DNA from: Sabethes cyaneus
Lineage: Eukaryota; Arthropoda; Insecta; Diptera; Culicidae
NCBI RefSeq assembly: GCF_943734655.1
Contig: NC_071354.1
Location: 198,708,911 to 198,772,910, forward strand
Direction: 5' to 3'
Length of the DNA stretch: 64,000 bases
Each line of letters opens with the position of its first letter. Positions within the stretch are counted from its first letter, which is position 1. Positions 1 to 11,872 of this stretch are shown here, piece by piece. A program made the position numbers and the translations under genes. A model generated the notes under the pieces. That model was not told where the DNA came from, did no database searches, and saw only the letters and a list, made by a program, of their open reading frames with translations.

Positions 1-2970
1 AATTAAGCTGATTTGTACGACGCTCGTTGGGTCTAAGCGTCAGAATAGTGGGTGGGATATCAGCTGCTGTCGCGACGTTAGATGGACTTAAATAAGGAGT
101 GCACTTTTTAACCTGCTATAAAACATTGCCTTGAAAGGTGCAATGTTTCGTATGTACATGGGTCAAAGCGGTTACTTTAGTATTCTAGCTCTTAATGAAC
201 CCGCCTAACATAGTTCCATGTCAACAATACGGTGTGTCTGATCTGATGGAGCATATTCTAAGATTTAGAATTAAATCAATCTTCCACACTGTCTAAACTC
301 GTTATTGTCCGTAGTGGGTGGTGATGACTGATTGATCTTATCTACTTATTTTGTGTTCTAAACTGCTTCCCCAATTAGCAATTAGCAAAAGAGCCATCAA
401 TGTACAATTTATGGGATTTAAACAAAACATAAAAAATACACCCACTATCAAGGGATGAGCAAAAAACTGGAGTGGTTAGAAAATATATCTTGCTATATCT
501 CTTAGAAGGGAAAAATTTATACTACTTGTGTTTTGTTTCTGTTTGCTACAGCAAAAACCGTGCAACAAAGTTTTTGAAAACCCGGCAAACTCTCCAACTC
601 ACAACGGACATTTATTCAAAGCACTCCCAACTAGTGGAAACTTTCATCATTCTCTCAGCCAGCGCCAGCAAATGGAAGTTTCCTGCGGTCCGCCAGAACA
701 TACGATAACATAAGCATACGGCCCGGCCCAAACCCATCTCTTGAAGGAAACTTTTTGCGGATCGTAAAAAACGCAATGGTAATGGGCTCTTCAATTTGAG
801 AGTGGCATTTCATTCTTCAGCTGGCGGTCCGTACCATAAACATGCGGGCGCCTTCATCAAGCAGGATACGAGCGAAGCCTAACAATGCGAAATAGTTCTA
901 AAGTGAAACATTTGTCACGGAATGATGGAAACGTTGTCATGGTCTGTGAAATAGACTAGAAGCTATCTAAGAGTAACATTTTCAGCAAACTTGTATCATT
1001 GTACTGTCCACCCCCGATTAAATTACACACAATTACTTTTAAACCTTTTTGTATTTCTATCTCCTGTTGAAAAAAATGTTACCAAAATCGACCGTGAAAG
1101 GACGGAGACGATTAAAAACCACTTAGGCAAGTTCACGGAACAACCGCTTAGCCGTAACCCTGTAAAATATGCCACTTCACCCGCCGCTCCACCGACCGCC
1201 CGGAACCGGGACTACTGACCATGGCAACAAACAATGCTTCTTGCTTCGTTTAAACGACCCCCATTAAACGCCCAGTTTGCTCGTTTTATTCCTCCCCGTG
1301 TCATCCTTCTGGCAGCGATCCATAAAGGAAAGGAAACCGCGAAGCCCCCAGTGGGGGCCACCAAAGCACGTGGTATCAATTATCGTCCTTATCATCTTAG
1401 TTTCCACTCTCATCACCATAATTGCATGTACACACCCAGGTTTGGCTGCCGGCCTGCTTGCTTGCCTGCCCATTTCGGTTTGTTTCCACACCAACCCATT
1501 TCCTGGGGACCAGGAACCGGTGGATCATCGTTATTTTATCATTACCGCAAATAATCAGCTACGCTTCCTTGACTTTTTGCATTTTATCACGCCTCACTAC
1601 CCGCCAGGGGCACGGACGAGCGAACCATACCGGACTGGTGGACCGGCGAACGGCAGCAGGCAAGCAAGCAGTGCAGATTGAAGCGGACCTTTGGGGTGGT
1701 TTATGGGGGCTGATATTACTGATAGGAGGAAGTCTAGCTCGGGCTCGGTCAGTCGGTCACTCAGTAAGTCCGTAAGAGAATGGATCCTTACCGGTCGGTC
1801 GCGCCCTCGTCATCCGGTTAGCAACCTGTTCAACTTTCCAATTGTTTTCCACTGCCAGACGGCGTAAATGGCGCACCAAGGCGAAAGAGGCTAAGACATT
1901 AAATTGATTGGAAAGGAGTTCTATTAAAAGTTTAAAAGCGTGTGCAGTGGGGGAAGAGACACTTGCAAGCGTGAAGAATGCAACTTTTCCTTCTAATAAA
2001 AGTTAGCTAATGACATCGATGATCATTTTCGCTTAAATACAAATACTCTTTTTGAGAAGTCGTCCAGTAAATGCAGCGGGGTACTGTACAACACTTCTCT
2101 TTCCATTACTGTGCAAATATTAACAAATTCAATTTAATTTTCTGCGATTGCGATGCCGACCTACTTTATAAGTCATTGGGAAACGCGGCGGCAAAGATGC
2201 TGTGCCAATTTTCTTTCTCGTGCGTTTTCTTTTCCTGCTCTTTTGGACCGTATCACAGCCGACGTTCGGAGTGACGTTCAGCCCCCCCCCCTCCCCACCA
2301 TTGGAGGGTGCTAAATTTTTGCAAACCTAGCATAATCGGTGGATCCATTCATTTTTGCTCGCTTTACTCGCCTCGGTGCGACGAAAATGTTAAAAGTCAG
2401 GCAACGGCAGCAACGTTTGCTTTAAAATGTGTACTAGCACTCTGCGTGGCGCCGCTTGGCAGTGTATCAATTTTTTCTTCTTTTCCAGCTCAATGCGAAT
2501 ACGATAGAACTCAAGCTGAACACCGATCTAAGAAACCGTTTTTCAGATTGGAGAAATAGTTTTGAAAAGTTTCCCGCATTGCTCCTATGAATGTGTTTGC
2601 AAATCATGTTCCGGAACGTTTCCTCGTTGAGCCAAAGTCAACTTCCGGTCGTGGCGACCGCCGACGACGCTCCGGTAGCGGCTGAAAGAAATTCTGTCAA
2701 CTTTAAGCAAAGGTGTGCCCACCCGGTTTTCATAAAATTTGTGTCAATTTGTATCGCATTTCCTAGTGCGTGGCAGACTGTTAGCGAAGCAAAGGGGGAG
2801 GTGGGTTAATGGTTTCACAATTGCCAAAGAAGTTAGCTTAGCGTTGGCGTTCGAAGCAGGTTTTTCGTTTGGTTTTTTTGGAGCATAAATGTTTTAAATG
2901 TCAACTGTGCTGCTCTTTAATTTAGTTGATCACTATTATATCGACTTGAGCATAAAACTCGGGTATATAG
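1..2970. other. Unassigned, apparently single-copy non-coding DNA
   Basis: No convincing gene or repeat was recognised. Short open frames occur on both strands but none shows domain-like composition, a good start context joined to a long frame, or a splice partner. Stretches around 1230-1760 and 2380-2760 are richer in G+C than the surroundings and could be untranslated exons or regulatory DNA, but no signal decides this. A C-rich run lies at about 2282-2298. Confidence 0.4.
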
Positions 2971-2984
2971 ATTAGTAGACTACT

Positions 2985-3295
2985 TTAAATCGTCCCCCAT
3001 TTAGGTTAACGTCAGTTGCACTGTCACTACGAGTACCATGTTCTCTGTCAGCTACCGTGTACTTTGTTCTGGCAAAGTTCGTAATACACCTTCCAAAGGC
3101 AATGTTGAGCAGCAGATGTGAGAGTGTTTTTCCTTGCTTTAGTCCATCCAACCCCACGATTGAGGTGTCTCCGTAATACTTGATGCGTGATTTAAACCCA
3201 TTCAGTTACGTCGGAAACCCATCTGCCACAGCTCATTCCGCTTGACTGAATCATACGCAGCCTTGAAATCCAGAAACAAATCATGAGTCTGCCAG
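2985..3295 (-). mobile_element. RTE-like non-LTR retrotransposon fragment (reverse transcriptase core)
   Basis: Read on the minus strand, the segment encodes DFKAAYDSVKRNELW (about 3295-3235), the motif around the first catalytic aspartate of non-LTR reverse transcriptases. It is followed, in a shifted frame, by VGLDGLKQGKTLSHLLLN (about 3160-3100), which corresponds to the LDGLKQGD-type motif between the catalytic blocks. The frame is broken between the two motifs and the YADD block is missing, so this is a dead fragment. Its style matches the fragments at 27650-29170, 30440-30900 and 63105-63785, which may be the same family. The RTE-like label is from motif style only. Confidence 0.7.
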
Positions 3296-3310
3296 TTGTA
3301 GCAGCAGCAC

Positions 3311-4054
3311 ATGTAGCAAACTTAACTTTTGGTTCTTTGGTCTCAAAGACCACATTGGTATGCGCTAATAAAGGTTACGATCTGTTACGGCCTCAGACTG
3401 TGGAGCAAGATTCGGGAGACAATAGATGGACGGAATGGTAGAAGAAAGTAAAGAAACAAAGGTATCTGGAGACACCCTCAACACCGTTTCCTCCGTCTAT
3501 TGTAAAGATTACGGTTATAAAAAAAATCAACATATGAGACCATTCAACCAGTTAACCAGTAGTTCTTCCTCTTCCCTGTCGGTTCATACCCGCGAGCCAC
3601 GACTACCAACTTTCAATCGTTAGGTAGGATTACCATCCGGTATCATAAATGGAGGAACCCAACGTGCTAGTTAGCTTGATCAACTTGAAGGCGACTTGAC
3701 GCTCGACGAATTGGCGTCTGAGTGGAACAGGACCGAGCTCACAATGCAGTTCCTAACCTTTCGTTACTTGCGCCAATATCAGTTTATAGACATGATAAAA
3801 CCTTACAGAATTCAAGCGAATACAAATTGAAAGATCTTGGTCTGCGGATCAACTTTGCTGAAAACAGTAATTTTGTTTATTGCTGGAATCCCGAGATATA
3901 CCGAAATAAAGTTAACGGTTCACAGGCGTTGTATAAAATACAACAGCGTGAGTAACGGAAGGTTAATACAGCATAAATCACTCAGGTTCTATGCCGCTAG
4001 AAAAAAAGAAGAAAACAAAGAAAAAAAAGAGGACGCTCTCGTTCTTAATGATGA
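3311..4054. other. Unassigned spacer
   Basis: No gene, RNA or repeat could be recognised between the retrotransposon fragment and the foldback element. Several short frames are present and look random. Confidence 0.35.
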
Positions 4055-4059
4055 CAATG

Positions 4060-7000
4060 CACTATGGTCCAGAAAGCCAAATTAGGTGGAAAAAATTGTT
4101 TACTCAGTAATCGTTGATTTTAGACTATTTACGTCTTAGCAAAAAAATCTTGTTTAAGGATGCCGCTTTTTTTGGCATGAGCTATTTTAGGGTGACCCTT
4201 AAATTAACCAAGATCCAGAAATTATCTTCAAAATAAAACAAGATAGAGCGATATTTACTTCAACAATTTTATAGCTTGAAGTATTTTGAGTAATATTGCA
4301 GAAGACAAAACCCTTCTATCTCGAACCGTTTCCATATTAGAGCGATTTTCCTGAGTCAAGTTAGGGTGACCCTGCTATTTTGCGATTTTTCTCCATAACT
4401 TTTTTATTTTGCATTTCTCGCAAAACACTTCCTCAGATGATTTTTGAGACTCACTAAGACGCAACTTTTGGTGAAAAAAGAAATTGGCTATCTAATTTAC
4501 TTCTACACTTATATTAAATTTTATGATAAAAATAGGCCGTTTTCAAATGTTAGTATCTCAGAAAGGTGCAAGCAGAATTAAAATCGGTTAATTGCGTTTG
4601 AAAGATCGTGATTTTTTGTGCATAATATCAAAAAATTGGAGAGTGGATTTTTGTCTATCTCAAATAAATCAACTTTGAATATGTGTGGTTTTAACATATT
4701 TAAGTATATAAAAGTAAACGAGTTGCGCCATAACTCCGGAACGCCTTGACTGTTCTTGATTAAACTTAGCGTACACTCTTCTTGACATAAGTAAATCAGC
4801 ACAGGGGGTTGACAAAAGCGGGGTGATCGCTAAAAAGGGGAGGGGGAGGTACAAATAAGTAAAAGTGACTGTAATTATCTTGCATTTAAACCGTTATAAG
4901 CTGTGTGAGTGGTCCAAATCTAAAAGAGAATGTATAAACTTAACCTCATGTTTGTTGACTTAAACTTCATAATGAGGTTAGACATTAAAAACGGTAGACT
5001 ATCCAATAAACAGAGGGAATGATAGACAAAGTAATGAAATCATATGTGTTTCATAGTATCATGGAGTGAAACTACCGAATGAGAAGTTTAAATAGTTTTC
5101 TACCCGCGACGGGGATTTCCGTGATTCGCCCCTCCCCTTTCATCAGAGGCCACCATTTTTTTGTCTTTCAGCCACTTGTACATCTGTTTTCGATAAGATT
5201 GAAAATCTCAGGCGAGCGAGTGTGAAAAGCATAGCATCCAAAGCTTACTCCACTGACGCAAGCCTACGCCAAACAACTGCTGGCACTGTGTGCATACATT
5301 CTGCTACCTACACACTCGCGAGTGTACAGCCTCATATCAACTTTCTACACATCCCGCCCGCGAATCCAAAGCTCACGAGCTGTCCATAGGTCGTGAGCAC
5401 GAGCGGCACACTTGGATGTATGGATACGGATTTTACTTTTCTTCTTCATTTTACACCCTCGCTTACACACGCAGGTAAGTGTGCGGGCCAATGCGAGCGA
5501 TGATAGGTATCAACTGCTGGGTTGTAATGACGAGCGTAAGCAACGAACGTGGCTGATAACTAAATAGCAAAGCATTGCAAAGCCTAGGTGCTACATTCCG
5601 TTATCGAAACTTGACCTTCTGACCTTTATACGACAGACTTTGCAGCCAGCTGTTAGAGTGCAGGACAATTGCAGGGCCAGTTGCTACGATCCTATTAACT
5701 CTATCAGCCTCTCCCAGTCGGGATTCGAACATATGACGACTGGCTTATTAGACCAGCATCATACCTCGAGGCCAACTGGGAAGTGATAACTAAATACGCT
5801 ATGGCAAAAACTTGTCGCAGTGTATGAGAATATCAGAAAAGAAATCCGAAAGAAATGCTCATGCATATGTGTTCGTTAGAAGAAAATCGTGAGACAAAAT
5901 TGGACCACACGAATGCGGGCTTCACAACACTACGTTTCAGTTTGCAAATTCTCATAATACAAAAAACAAAGCTTTTTTCCTCATTTAGACATATCTACCC
6001 CTCCCCTTGATTAGCTCTCCTCGGTCAGCGGCCATTTTGTCTACAGCAACTTTTACGTCTCTCCGAAGATAATGAAAGAGAAACAAAGCCTTCCTTATAT
6101 TGTTCTACTTCCGTAGTTGTGACCCTCCCATCTTTTCACACGTTCTTCATCTTATCTCCCAGCCACTTGTACAACTTCTAACAGACCAAATGCAAGATAT
6201 TATTATTATTATTATTCTATGTTTGAGAGGTTTTCAGCCTGTGGCTGGTTCGCTCCTTAATGCAAGATGATCGCAGCCACTTTTACTTATTTGGACCTCC
6301 CCCCCCCCTTTTTAGCGACCACCCCCTTTTTGTCAGCCCCTGCGTTGATTCACTTGTATTAAAAAACATGTACGCCAAGTTTGCTGAAGAACAGTCAAGG
6401 CTCCCGTAGTTATGGCGCAACTCGTTTACTTTTATATACTTAAATATGTTAAAACCACACATATTCAAAGTTGATTTATTTGAGATAGACAAAAATCCAC
6501 CCTCCAATTTTTTGATATTATACACAAAAAATCACGATCTTTCAAACGCAATTAACCGATTTTAATTCTGCTTGCACCTTTCTGAGATACTAACATTTGA
6601 AAACGGCCTATTTTCATCATAGAAATTAATATAAGTGTAGAAGTAAAGTAGATAGCCAATTTCTTTTTTCACCAAAAGTTGCGTCTTATTGAGCCTCACA
6701 AGTCATCCGAGCAAGTGTTTTGCGAGAAATGTAAAATAAAAAAGTTATGGAGAAAAATCGCAAAATAGCAGGGTCACCCTAACTTGACTCAGGAAAATCG
6801 CTCTAATATGGAAACGGTTCGAGATAGAAGGATTTCGTCTTCTGCAATATTACTCAAAATACTTCAAGCTATAAAATTGCTGAAGTGAATATCGCTCTAT
6901 CTTGTTTCGTTTTGAAGATAATTTCTGGATCTTGGTTAATTTAAGGGTCACCCTAAAATAGCTTATGCCAAAAAAAGCGGCATCCTAAATCAAGATTTTG

Positions 7001-7083
7001 TTGCTAAGACGTAAATAGTCTAAAATCAACGACTACTGAGTAAACAATTTTTTCCATTTAATTTGGCTTTCTGGACCACAGTG
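4060..7083. mobile_element. Foldback transposon with Transib-like termini (3.0 kb, non-autonomous)
   Basis: Two inverted arms of about 810 bp each (about 4060-4870 and 6275-7083) are nearly identical in reverse complement. The ends read CACTATGGTCC on the left and, in reverse complement, CACTGTGGTCC on the right. They are flanked by the direct repeat CAATG at 4055-4059 and 7084-7088. Termini of the form CACWRTG with a 5-bp target duplication are the known signature of the Transib superfamily. No transposase is visible, so the element would depend on one supplied in trans. The loop (about 4870-6275) carries a SINE and unassigned sequence. If transcribed, the arms would form a long double-stranded RNA. 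The inverted repeat and duplication are seen directly; the superfamily is inferred. Confidence 0.8.
5567..5783 (-). mobile_element. tRNA-derived SINE in the foldback loop, family A
   Basis: On the minus strand the element starts near 5783 with a tRNA-like head: CCCAGTTGGCCTCGAGG resembles the RNA polymerase III A box region, and GTTCGAATCCC about 45 bases further is a near-consensus B box. The tail runs to about 5567. The 13-bp direct repeat TGATAACTAAATA flanks it at 5554-5566 and 5784-5796, as expected for a retroposed target duplication. Related copies lie at 24735-24897 and 29175-29369, also on the minus strand. Confidence 0.85.
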
Positions 7084-7884
7084 CAATGTCAACGGGCATG
7101 GCATTCTACCTGTTTCAAGTATTCTGGATACCAACGAGCCCCCACTTGTTTTTGCGTGATTGGTTGAGACGGTTGTCAGACTCCTCGTTCGAATACAGAA
7201 GCTGCTTGCAGATTACTTTCTTCTAGCTGAGAATTGAGGCACATCTCGACTTACATCGATAAGGTCAGCAGATCCGAATAAGACGAGTTGACTTTGCTAG
7301 CTACCTTGAGGAGATAGTTTTTTACTGATTCGAATACTACTTCCCAGACACCTCCGAAATGTGGGGCCCTAAAGACTATACTTGAAAACAGCAAGACTCA
7401 TTTACGTTGGCAGAAATTCCTTACAAATCAACGTCGGAGTAAGAGCAGATCCGACAAAAAATTATATGCGTCGTCGTGAAAAATTTAACTGCATCCCACA
7501 GATGGATCGGGAATCTGGGAATCGATCACTCGACGGAGTTCCGGGTGGTTAAATTATTCAAGAAGATCCAGACGACCCAGTGACGGTCAGAAGTACCAGT
7601 CCCCACGGCTTCAACGTCCCGAAGGCACCGAACCGGAATGACAAACAGAATACGCTACTAGAAGCCGTGTCGAAAGTGACGACGAAGCGACGAAATGACG
7701 ACCGACGCGGATAGTGTCATCTTTATCTACGAACGGCAAGATTCATTTCAGTGATCATGACTTATAGACTCTATCACCATTTGCGAGATCCGATAATTAG
7801 AGTATATGTTCTGCGTGCTACGTGTCTGAGGCGAAGAATGATTAATTAGATGAACTGGAAAATTTCGATATAGACTAAAAATAT

Positions 7885-8345
7885 ATCAGGTTGTGCAAGG
7901 GCAGGTGGGGCTCGCACCCACGTTCTTTCGGTTGGTACTAGAGATGGTCGGGTAGCGGAAAATTTGCCCAAACCCCGCACCCGTACCCGTACCCGCCGGG
8001 TTCGGGTCGGGTTCGGGTATTGAAAAAAAATAATTTGCGGGTTCGGGTCGGGTACGGGTACTTAATTTTTGTTTTTGAAACCGGGTACGGGTCGGGTCGG
8101 GTATCTCTATTGACCACATTTAACACCAAAGATGGTCGGGTACCCGGGCCCGTCCCGTACCCGTCGGGTTGCGGTCGGGTTCGGGCATCAAAAATAATAA
8201 ACTTGCGGGTTCGGGTCGGGTACGGGTTTTTAATTCTTTTCTTGATCGGGTACGGGTCGGGTTCGGGTATTCAAATTTTGATACCCGACCATCTCTAGTT
8301 GGTACCCGACTGTTTTACTCACCAAACTACTGTCGCTCGGTATAT
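7885..8345 (-). mobile_element. tRNA-derived SINE, split by a hAT MITE
   Basis: With the 359-bp insertion at 7939-8297 removed, the minus strand gives a continuous tRNA-like head. It begins near 8345 with a TAGTTTGGTGAG segment in the A-box position and continues to GGTGCGAGCCCC, a B-box-like element near 7910. The head is rejoined exactly at one copy of the 8-bp duplication GTTGGTAC. It sits inside the BEL/Pao remnant, so the order of events is BEL/Pao, then SINE, then hAT MITE. Confidence 0.6.
7939..8297. mobile_element. hAT-type MITE with internal CGGGTTCGGGTCGGGTACGG-like repeats
   Basis: The ends are inverted copies of TAGAGATGGTCGGGTA, and an exact 8-bp duplication GTTGGTAC flanks the element at 7931-7938 and 8298-8305, the target-site size of hAT transposons. 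The interior is built from short direct and inverted units of the form GGGTTCGGGTCGGGTACGGG on both strands, separated by AT-rich spacers at about 8030-8075 and 8190-8245. It has no transposase. The repeat frames are open by composition and are not treated as genes. Confidence 0.85.
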
Positions 8346-8890
8346 CAGGTAGGCTAATGCCTACTCTTGTTTTATTCTCTCAATTCTAACATTCCCAAGT
8401 AGCACACTTTAGGTCCATTTAGTTGTTGCAACCGAATTATGACTGAAATTAGTCGTATTTCGGCTACCACAATAAATTTGTAACAACCGTACTAGTAGGG
8501 AAGTGGTAGAACGGACAAATAGCCTGGAGCTTTTACAACTAACGTAACGATATTGAACCCATCTTTAGAACGACGAGGTTGTGACTCTCGCAATCGCTAC
8601 ACATGGTGACCGCAGTTGAAGTCTACTACATCGAAAGTATAGCGTAAGAATAACTCCTCGTTAAAATTGACTTGTAAGGCGGTCATCACCATAACCGGAA
8701 CTTGGCGTCCATTCTTAGAAAATATTCTTGATCGGTGATGGTTTTGGGCCATCGGTCGGGAGTCAATACGAGCCAAGACGGGTCATTCCACCAACGAAAT
8801 GAGTCGAGAAGTTCCGTTTGATTCAAACCGTGTGGAATATCGTTTACCTGATGCGAAGGGGCACCATTAGTCGATTTTCGCAATGTTCTA

Positions 8891-9675
8891 TATTTTGGGC
8901 ACTCGATTAGCGACGTGCTCCGGTTATTTGGAGAGGCACGTAGCCGCTGTAGAACACTACTGAAATTTGACCAAAAGTTGACGGTAGCTTTGAGATGTGC
9001 GACGCACAGTTATAGCCTAGCGATGCGATGGAATGATGTGGTGCGATCGCAAGTCCCTCCGCCGTCTTCGTGCAGATGTAGCAACATGCGCCGTAACCAA
9101 TTGAAGAGACATCGCAAAGAAATGTTGCAGTAGTTTCTGTAGTAGAGCACAGCCCAAGTAACCAAAAGTTCCGATAGAAGGTGATTTTTGGCTTGATCAG
9201 TCAACGAAATAATCATTAATAGAATTCTATTCAGCTTAATTTTTAAGTAACTAACCGTACTTTCAAGTTTGTATTTGATTGTTACACTTTGAAAGGAATG
9301 CAAAGCAGCTTCCATCAGAACTAGAAAGTTCACTTAAGTCGCTATATAGAATACTATTCAGGTCAAAAACAAACTAATAATAAGCTTAGAAATATTTGAA
9401 GGCTTGGGGGGAATTACCACTTTTTTGTATGTAATCATGACATTGCCTTAACCCTCTATCTGTACAAAAAAAATACTTAAGTTGTCTGTACATTGGGGCC
9501 GATAATGACAAATTATGTCATATTAACTTTTTTCTTAGGTCGTTCACAAATTATTGCAAATTTAAAATCTAAAAATCACGTATTAGGGTAATTCTACGCG
9601 TAGTGTCTGAGATCTAATCGACCTTCACGGATTTGAACCAAATTTTGTCAGATTGTTTGTTTTAGGTCAGAATGT
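8891..9675. other. Unassigned; upstream part may still be BEL/Pao
   Basis: A minus-strand open stretch lies at 9333-9010, but no conserved motif was recognised in it. The rest is AT-rich without recognisable features. A 'CCCAAGTAACCAAAA' string near 9152 recurs in reverse complement near 16772, suggesting shared repeat ends. Confidence 0.3.
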
Positions 9676-9683
9676 AAAAATCC

Positions 9684-10406
9684 CAGTGGCGACTCGTCCG
9701 CATGTTCAACCTGTTCATAGGACAGGCAAGCAAAATTCAGCCCGACAAAATTTCGTTTGCACCGATGCATATACAATGCAATACGAATTTAGTTTAGTTA
9801 CGAAGCTGATGAGCAAACCGTTCAACACGACATTTGAACGTTTCTTTAGAGATCTCAATGCACAAGCATACCAACGCATTATTCCTGGTATTGATTCTTA
9901 ATACTGAATTAGCACCAGGAACAATGTGTTCCGCATATTGCTTTTTGCTTGTGGTGCGTGTGATGTGGGCTTATGCGCGCATCGCAGTAAGGTGGTAATT
10001 CTTGAATTTGGTTCAATAGGTAAATTGAACGAAAAGCTTTCGGTTCGTAATTAAAATTCAGAGACGAGTTTGCTAGTAAAGTAAACCGTCGTATTCCGTT
10101 GCTATTTAAATAAATAGGGATATTCACGTAGCACTTGCTATGTTGCGAATATGGAGTATTGCGTATTTATACTGCCGCTACTCGCATAACAGTTCCATCT
10201 CCATAGAAACTGGAACTGCAATGCGAATTGCGGCAGTATATACACGAAATACACCATTTACGCAACATGGCAAGCGCTACGGTGAAAACCCCTAATGTTT
10301 GTTTTTTGATTAAAATATAGAAATGCGATAATAAAAAAAAGCTGCGTATTAATGTGTATTTTTCGCTGGTTGAACAGGTAAGCTAAACCCCCACGAGTCG
10401 CCACTG
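9684..10406. mobile_element. hAT non-autonomous element (723 bp)
   Basis: The ends are inverted copies of CAGTGGCGACTCGT, followed by a second matching block (TGTTCAACC on the left, its complement on the right). An exact 8-bp duplication AAAAATCC lies at 9676-9683 and 10407-10414. These are the classic hAT hallmarks. No transposase motif was seen; the short plus-strand frame ending at 9901 has no recognised similarity. A palindromic MITE (10115-10294) is nested inside. Confidence 0.85.
10115..10294. mobile_element. Palindromic MITE nested in the hAT element
   Basis: The 180-bp segment folds on itself almost end to end. The left arm starts TAGGGATATTCACGTAGC; the right arm in reverse complement starts TAGGGGTTTTCACCGTAGC. 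Both continue through TTGC-ATGTTGCG and a TATACTGCCGC block. The flanks do not give a matching target duplication, so the superfamily is left open; TAGGG ends would suit hAT. Confidence 0.65.
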
Positions 10407-10798
10407 AAAAATCCTAAATTTGGTGTTGGTTGGTCTTCCCCACGATTAATGCGAGCAACAACTAGCAACATGTCGCATTGTTACTAAAAAATTGTCTAAC
10501 CTAAATGCACCTTAAGAAACATACTCGATGCAGTAACACGCCGCTCCTGTCAAGTCAAGCTTGGGGATGGGGAACCTCATGCAGAACGTATTTGTAGAAG
10601 TTTGTTTAAAAAATCTGAATAGTTATTTTTGAATGTCATTGTAGAATTTCATATATGAGAGAACCAGTTTTTTTAGTTAACGGCATGTAGTTGGAGAATG
10701 TCCCGTTTACTCACACTTATATTTTATTGCTAGCTGCTTGGAACTGAACATAACTGAGCAAAACAACATATAAAATATGGATGGACGATAAAATAAAA

Positions 10799-11872
10799 TC
10801 TTATCTTTTATATTCTCGGATTATCTTATCTTATCTTATCTCACATTAACGCAGCCAATACTTGAAGGCATCCTGGAAAATGCCGATTGCTTAAATCGGT
10901 CATTTTTCTTGTCAACGGCCAGGCCAACTGCGCAGCATGTACCGCAGAGAGAATTCCAAAGAATTAAGTGGAATTAAAAATGATACTTAATTCCATTCAA
11001 CTCATTGAAATCAAGGGGAAGGAAGAAAGCGTGGACCTCCCGTACCAAACGCTTCCCTTGAAGATATTGATTAATTTACAGATTACAAATTGTAGTCGTT
11101 GGGAGTATCTTTGCTAATAAAGGTTAAGTGATACTCCGGACCCTCGGGGATGAACTTATGGCATTAACCATAGTCTGGCTGCAATAGGCCAAGGTTATAG
11201 CGCCTTTTTTTTTTGCTCTCTGAAAATTGAAAAATTCCGTCTACCTGGCATCATTTTAATTACTTAGTAAAAGAATAAAATATAAAAATAATAAAATATA
11301 TGAATGCTGGAAAATCAAATAGATAAACGAGTGAAGTTATGAAACGACCTCACCGGCATTTGTTTCTTCGTCCATTCCATTAAATCCCGCCACTGAACAG
11401 CATTTTCGATTAAACTTGAAACAGTTTAAAGTCCTATTCGAAAGCTAGGTTTTGGGTGCCTCCGGGGCAGAACTTCATAAACCGCAAAAGTCACTACCGT
11501 ATGCACAAGCGTAAATTCGGACCGCTTCCAGTAACAGTTGCCTCCAGTAATTCCGTCTGCATCCAAACATGTAACTTGTTTGTCACTATCTTCAAGGCAC
11601 ATGCTAATTCTATATCTGCTGCCGCTGGCCGAAAAACTAATCTGTTTGATTATTTTAACAACTAATCTGCTTGATTATTTCCAACTTCCCAATTCGTACG
11701 GAACCGATAATTCGTTTTATTAAATATTGTTTTACAAACTGTAAGAAAAATTTTGACAGCGAAAAATTTTGCTGCCGTCCACACGCGCTGTTTACTGCGA
11801 TCCCCCCATCCAGTTTCAACCCGGATTGAATAAACAAATTCGACATTCTTATCTTTTATATTCTCGGATTAT
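10799..11872. mobile_element. About 1.0-kb insertion flanked by a 26-bp direct repeat
   Basis: An exact 26-bp repeat (beginning TCTTATCTTTTATATTC and ending GGATTAT) occurs at 10799-10824 and 11847-11872. The intervening 1022 bp has no recognised coding capacity. AATAAA occurs about 15 bases before the right-hand copy. Exact direct repeats of this length are typical of non-LTR or processed-transcript integration, but there is no clear poly(A) tail. A (TTATC)n run adjoins the left copy. Confidence 0.4.

Larger units (their letters stand above)
7100..8890 (-). mobile_element. BEL/Pao LTR retrotransposon remnant, interrupted
   Basis: Two minus-strand pieces identify the family. At about 8883-8686 an open stretch contains HGLNQTELLDSFRWWNDPSW followed by a WP pair, matching the conserved 'RGL...LWW.GP.WL...WP' block that precedes the integrase in BEL/Pao polyproteins. 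At about 7369-7229 another frame reads APHFGGVWE, then SVKNYLLKV and CLNS, the C-terminal end of the integrase core, with one in-frame stop. Order and strand agree with a single element read from 8.9 towards 7.1 kb. It is split by a SINE (7885-8345), and gag, protease, RT and LTRs were not found. The stretch 7390-7885 is probably the same element but was not identified by motif. Confidence 0.65.

Noticed and set aside
1234..1775. Overlapping plus-strand frames of 106-134 codons
   Set aside because: Three frames open over the same GC-richer stretch, with unbiased composition and no domain; likely chance.
5710..5783. Functional tRNA gene
   Set aside because: A and B boxes are present but the arms do not pair properly, several related copies occur, and a 13-bp target duplication shows it is a SINE.
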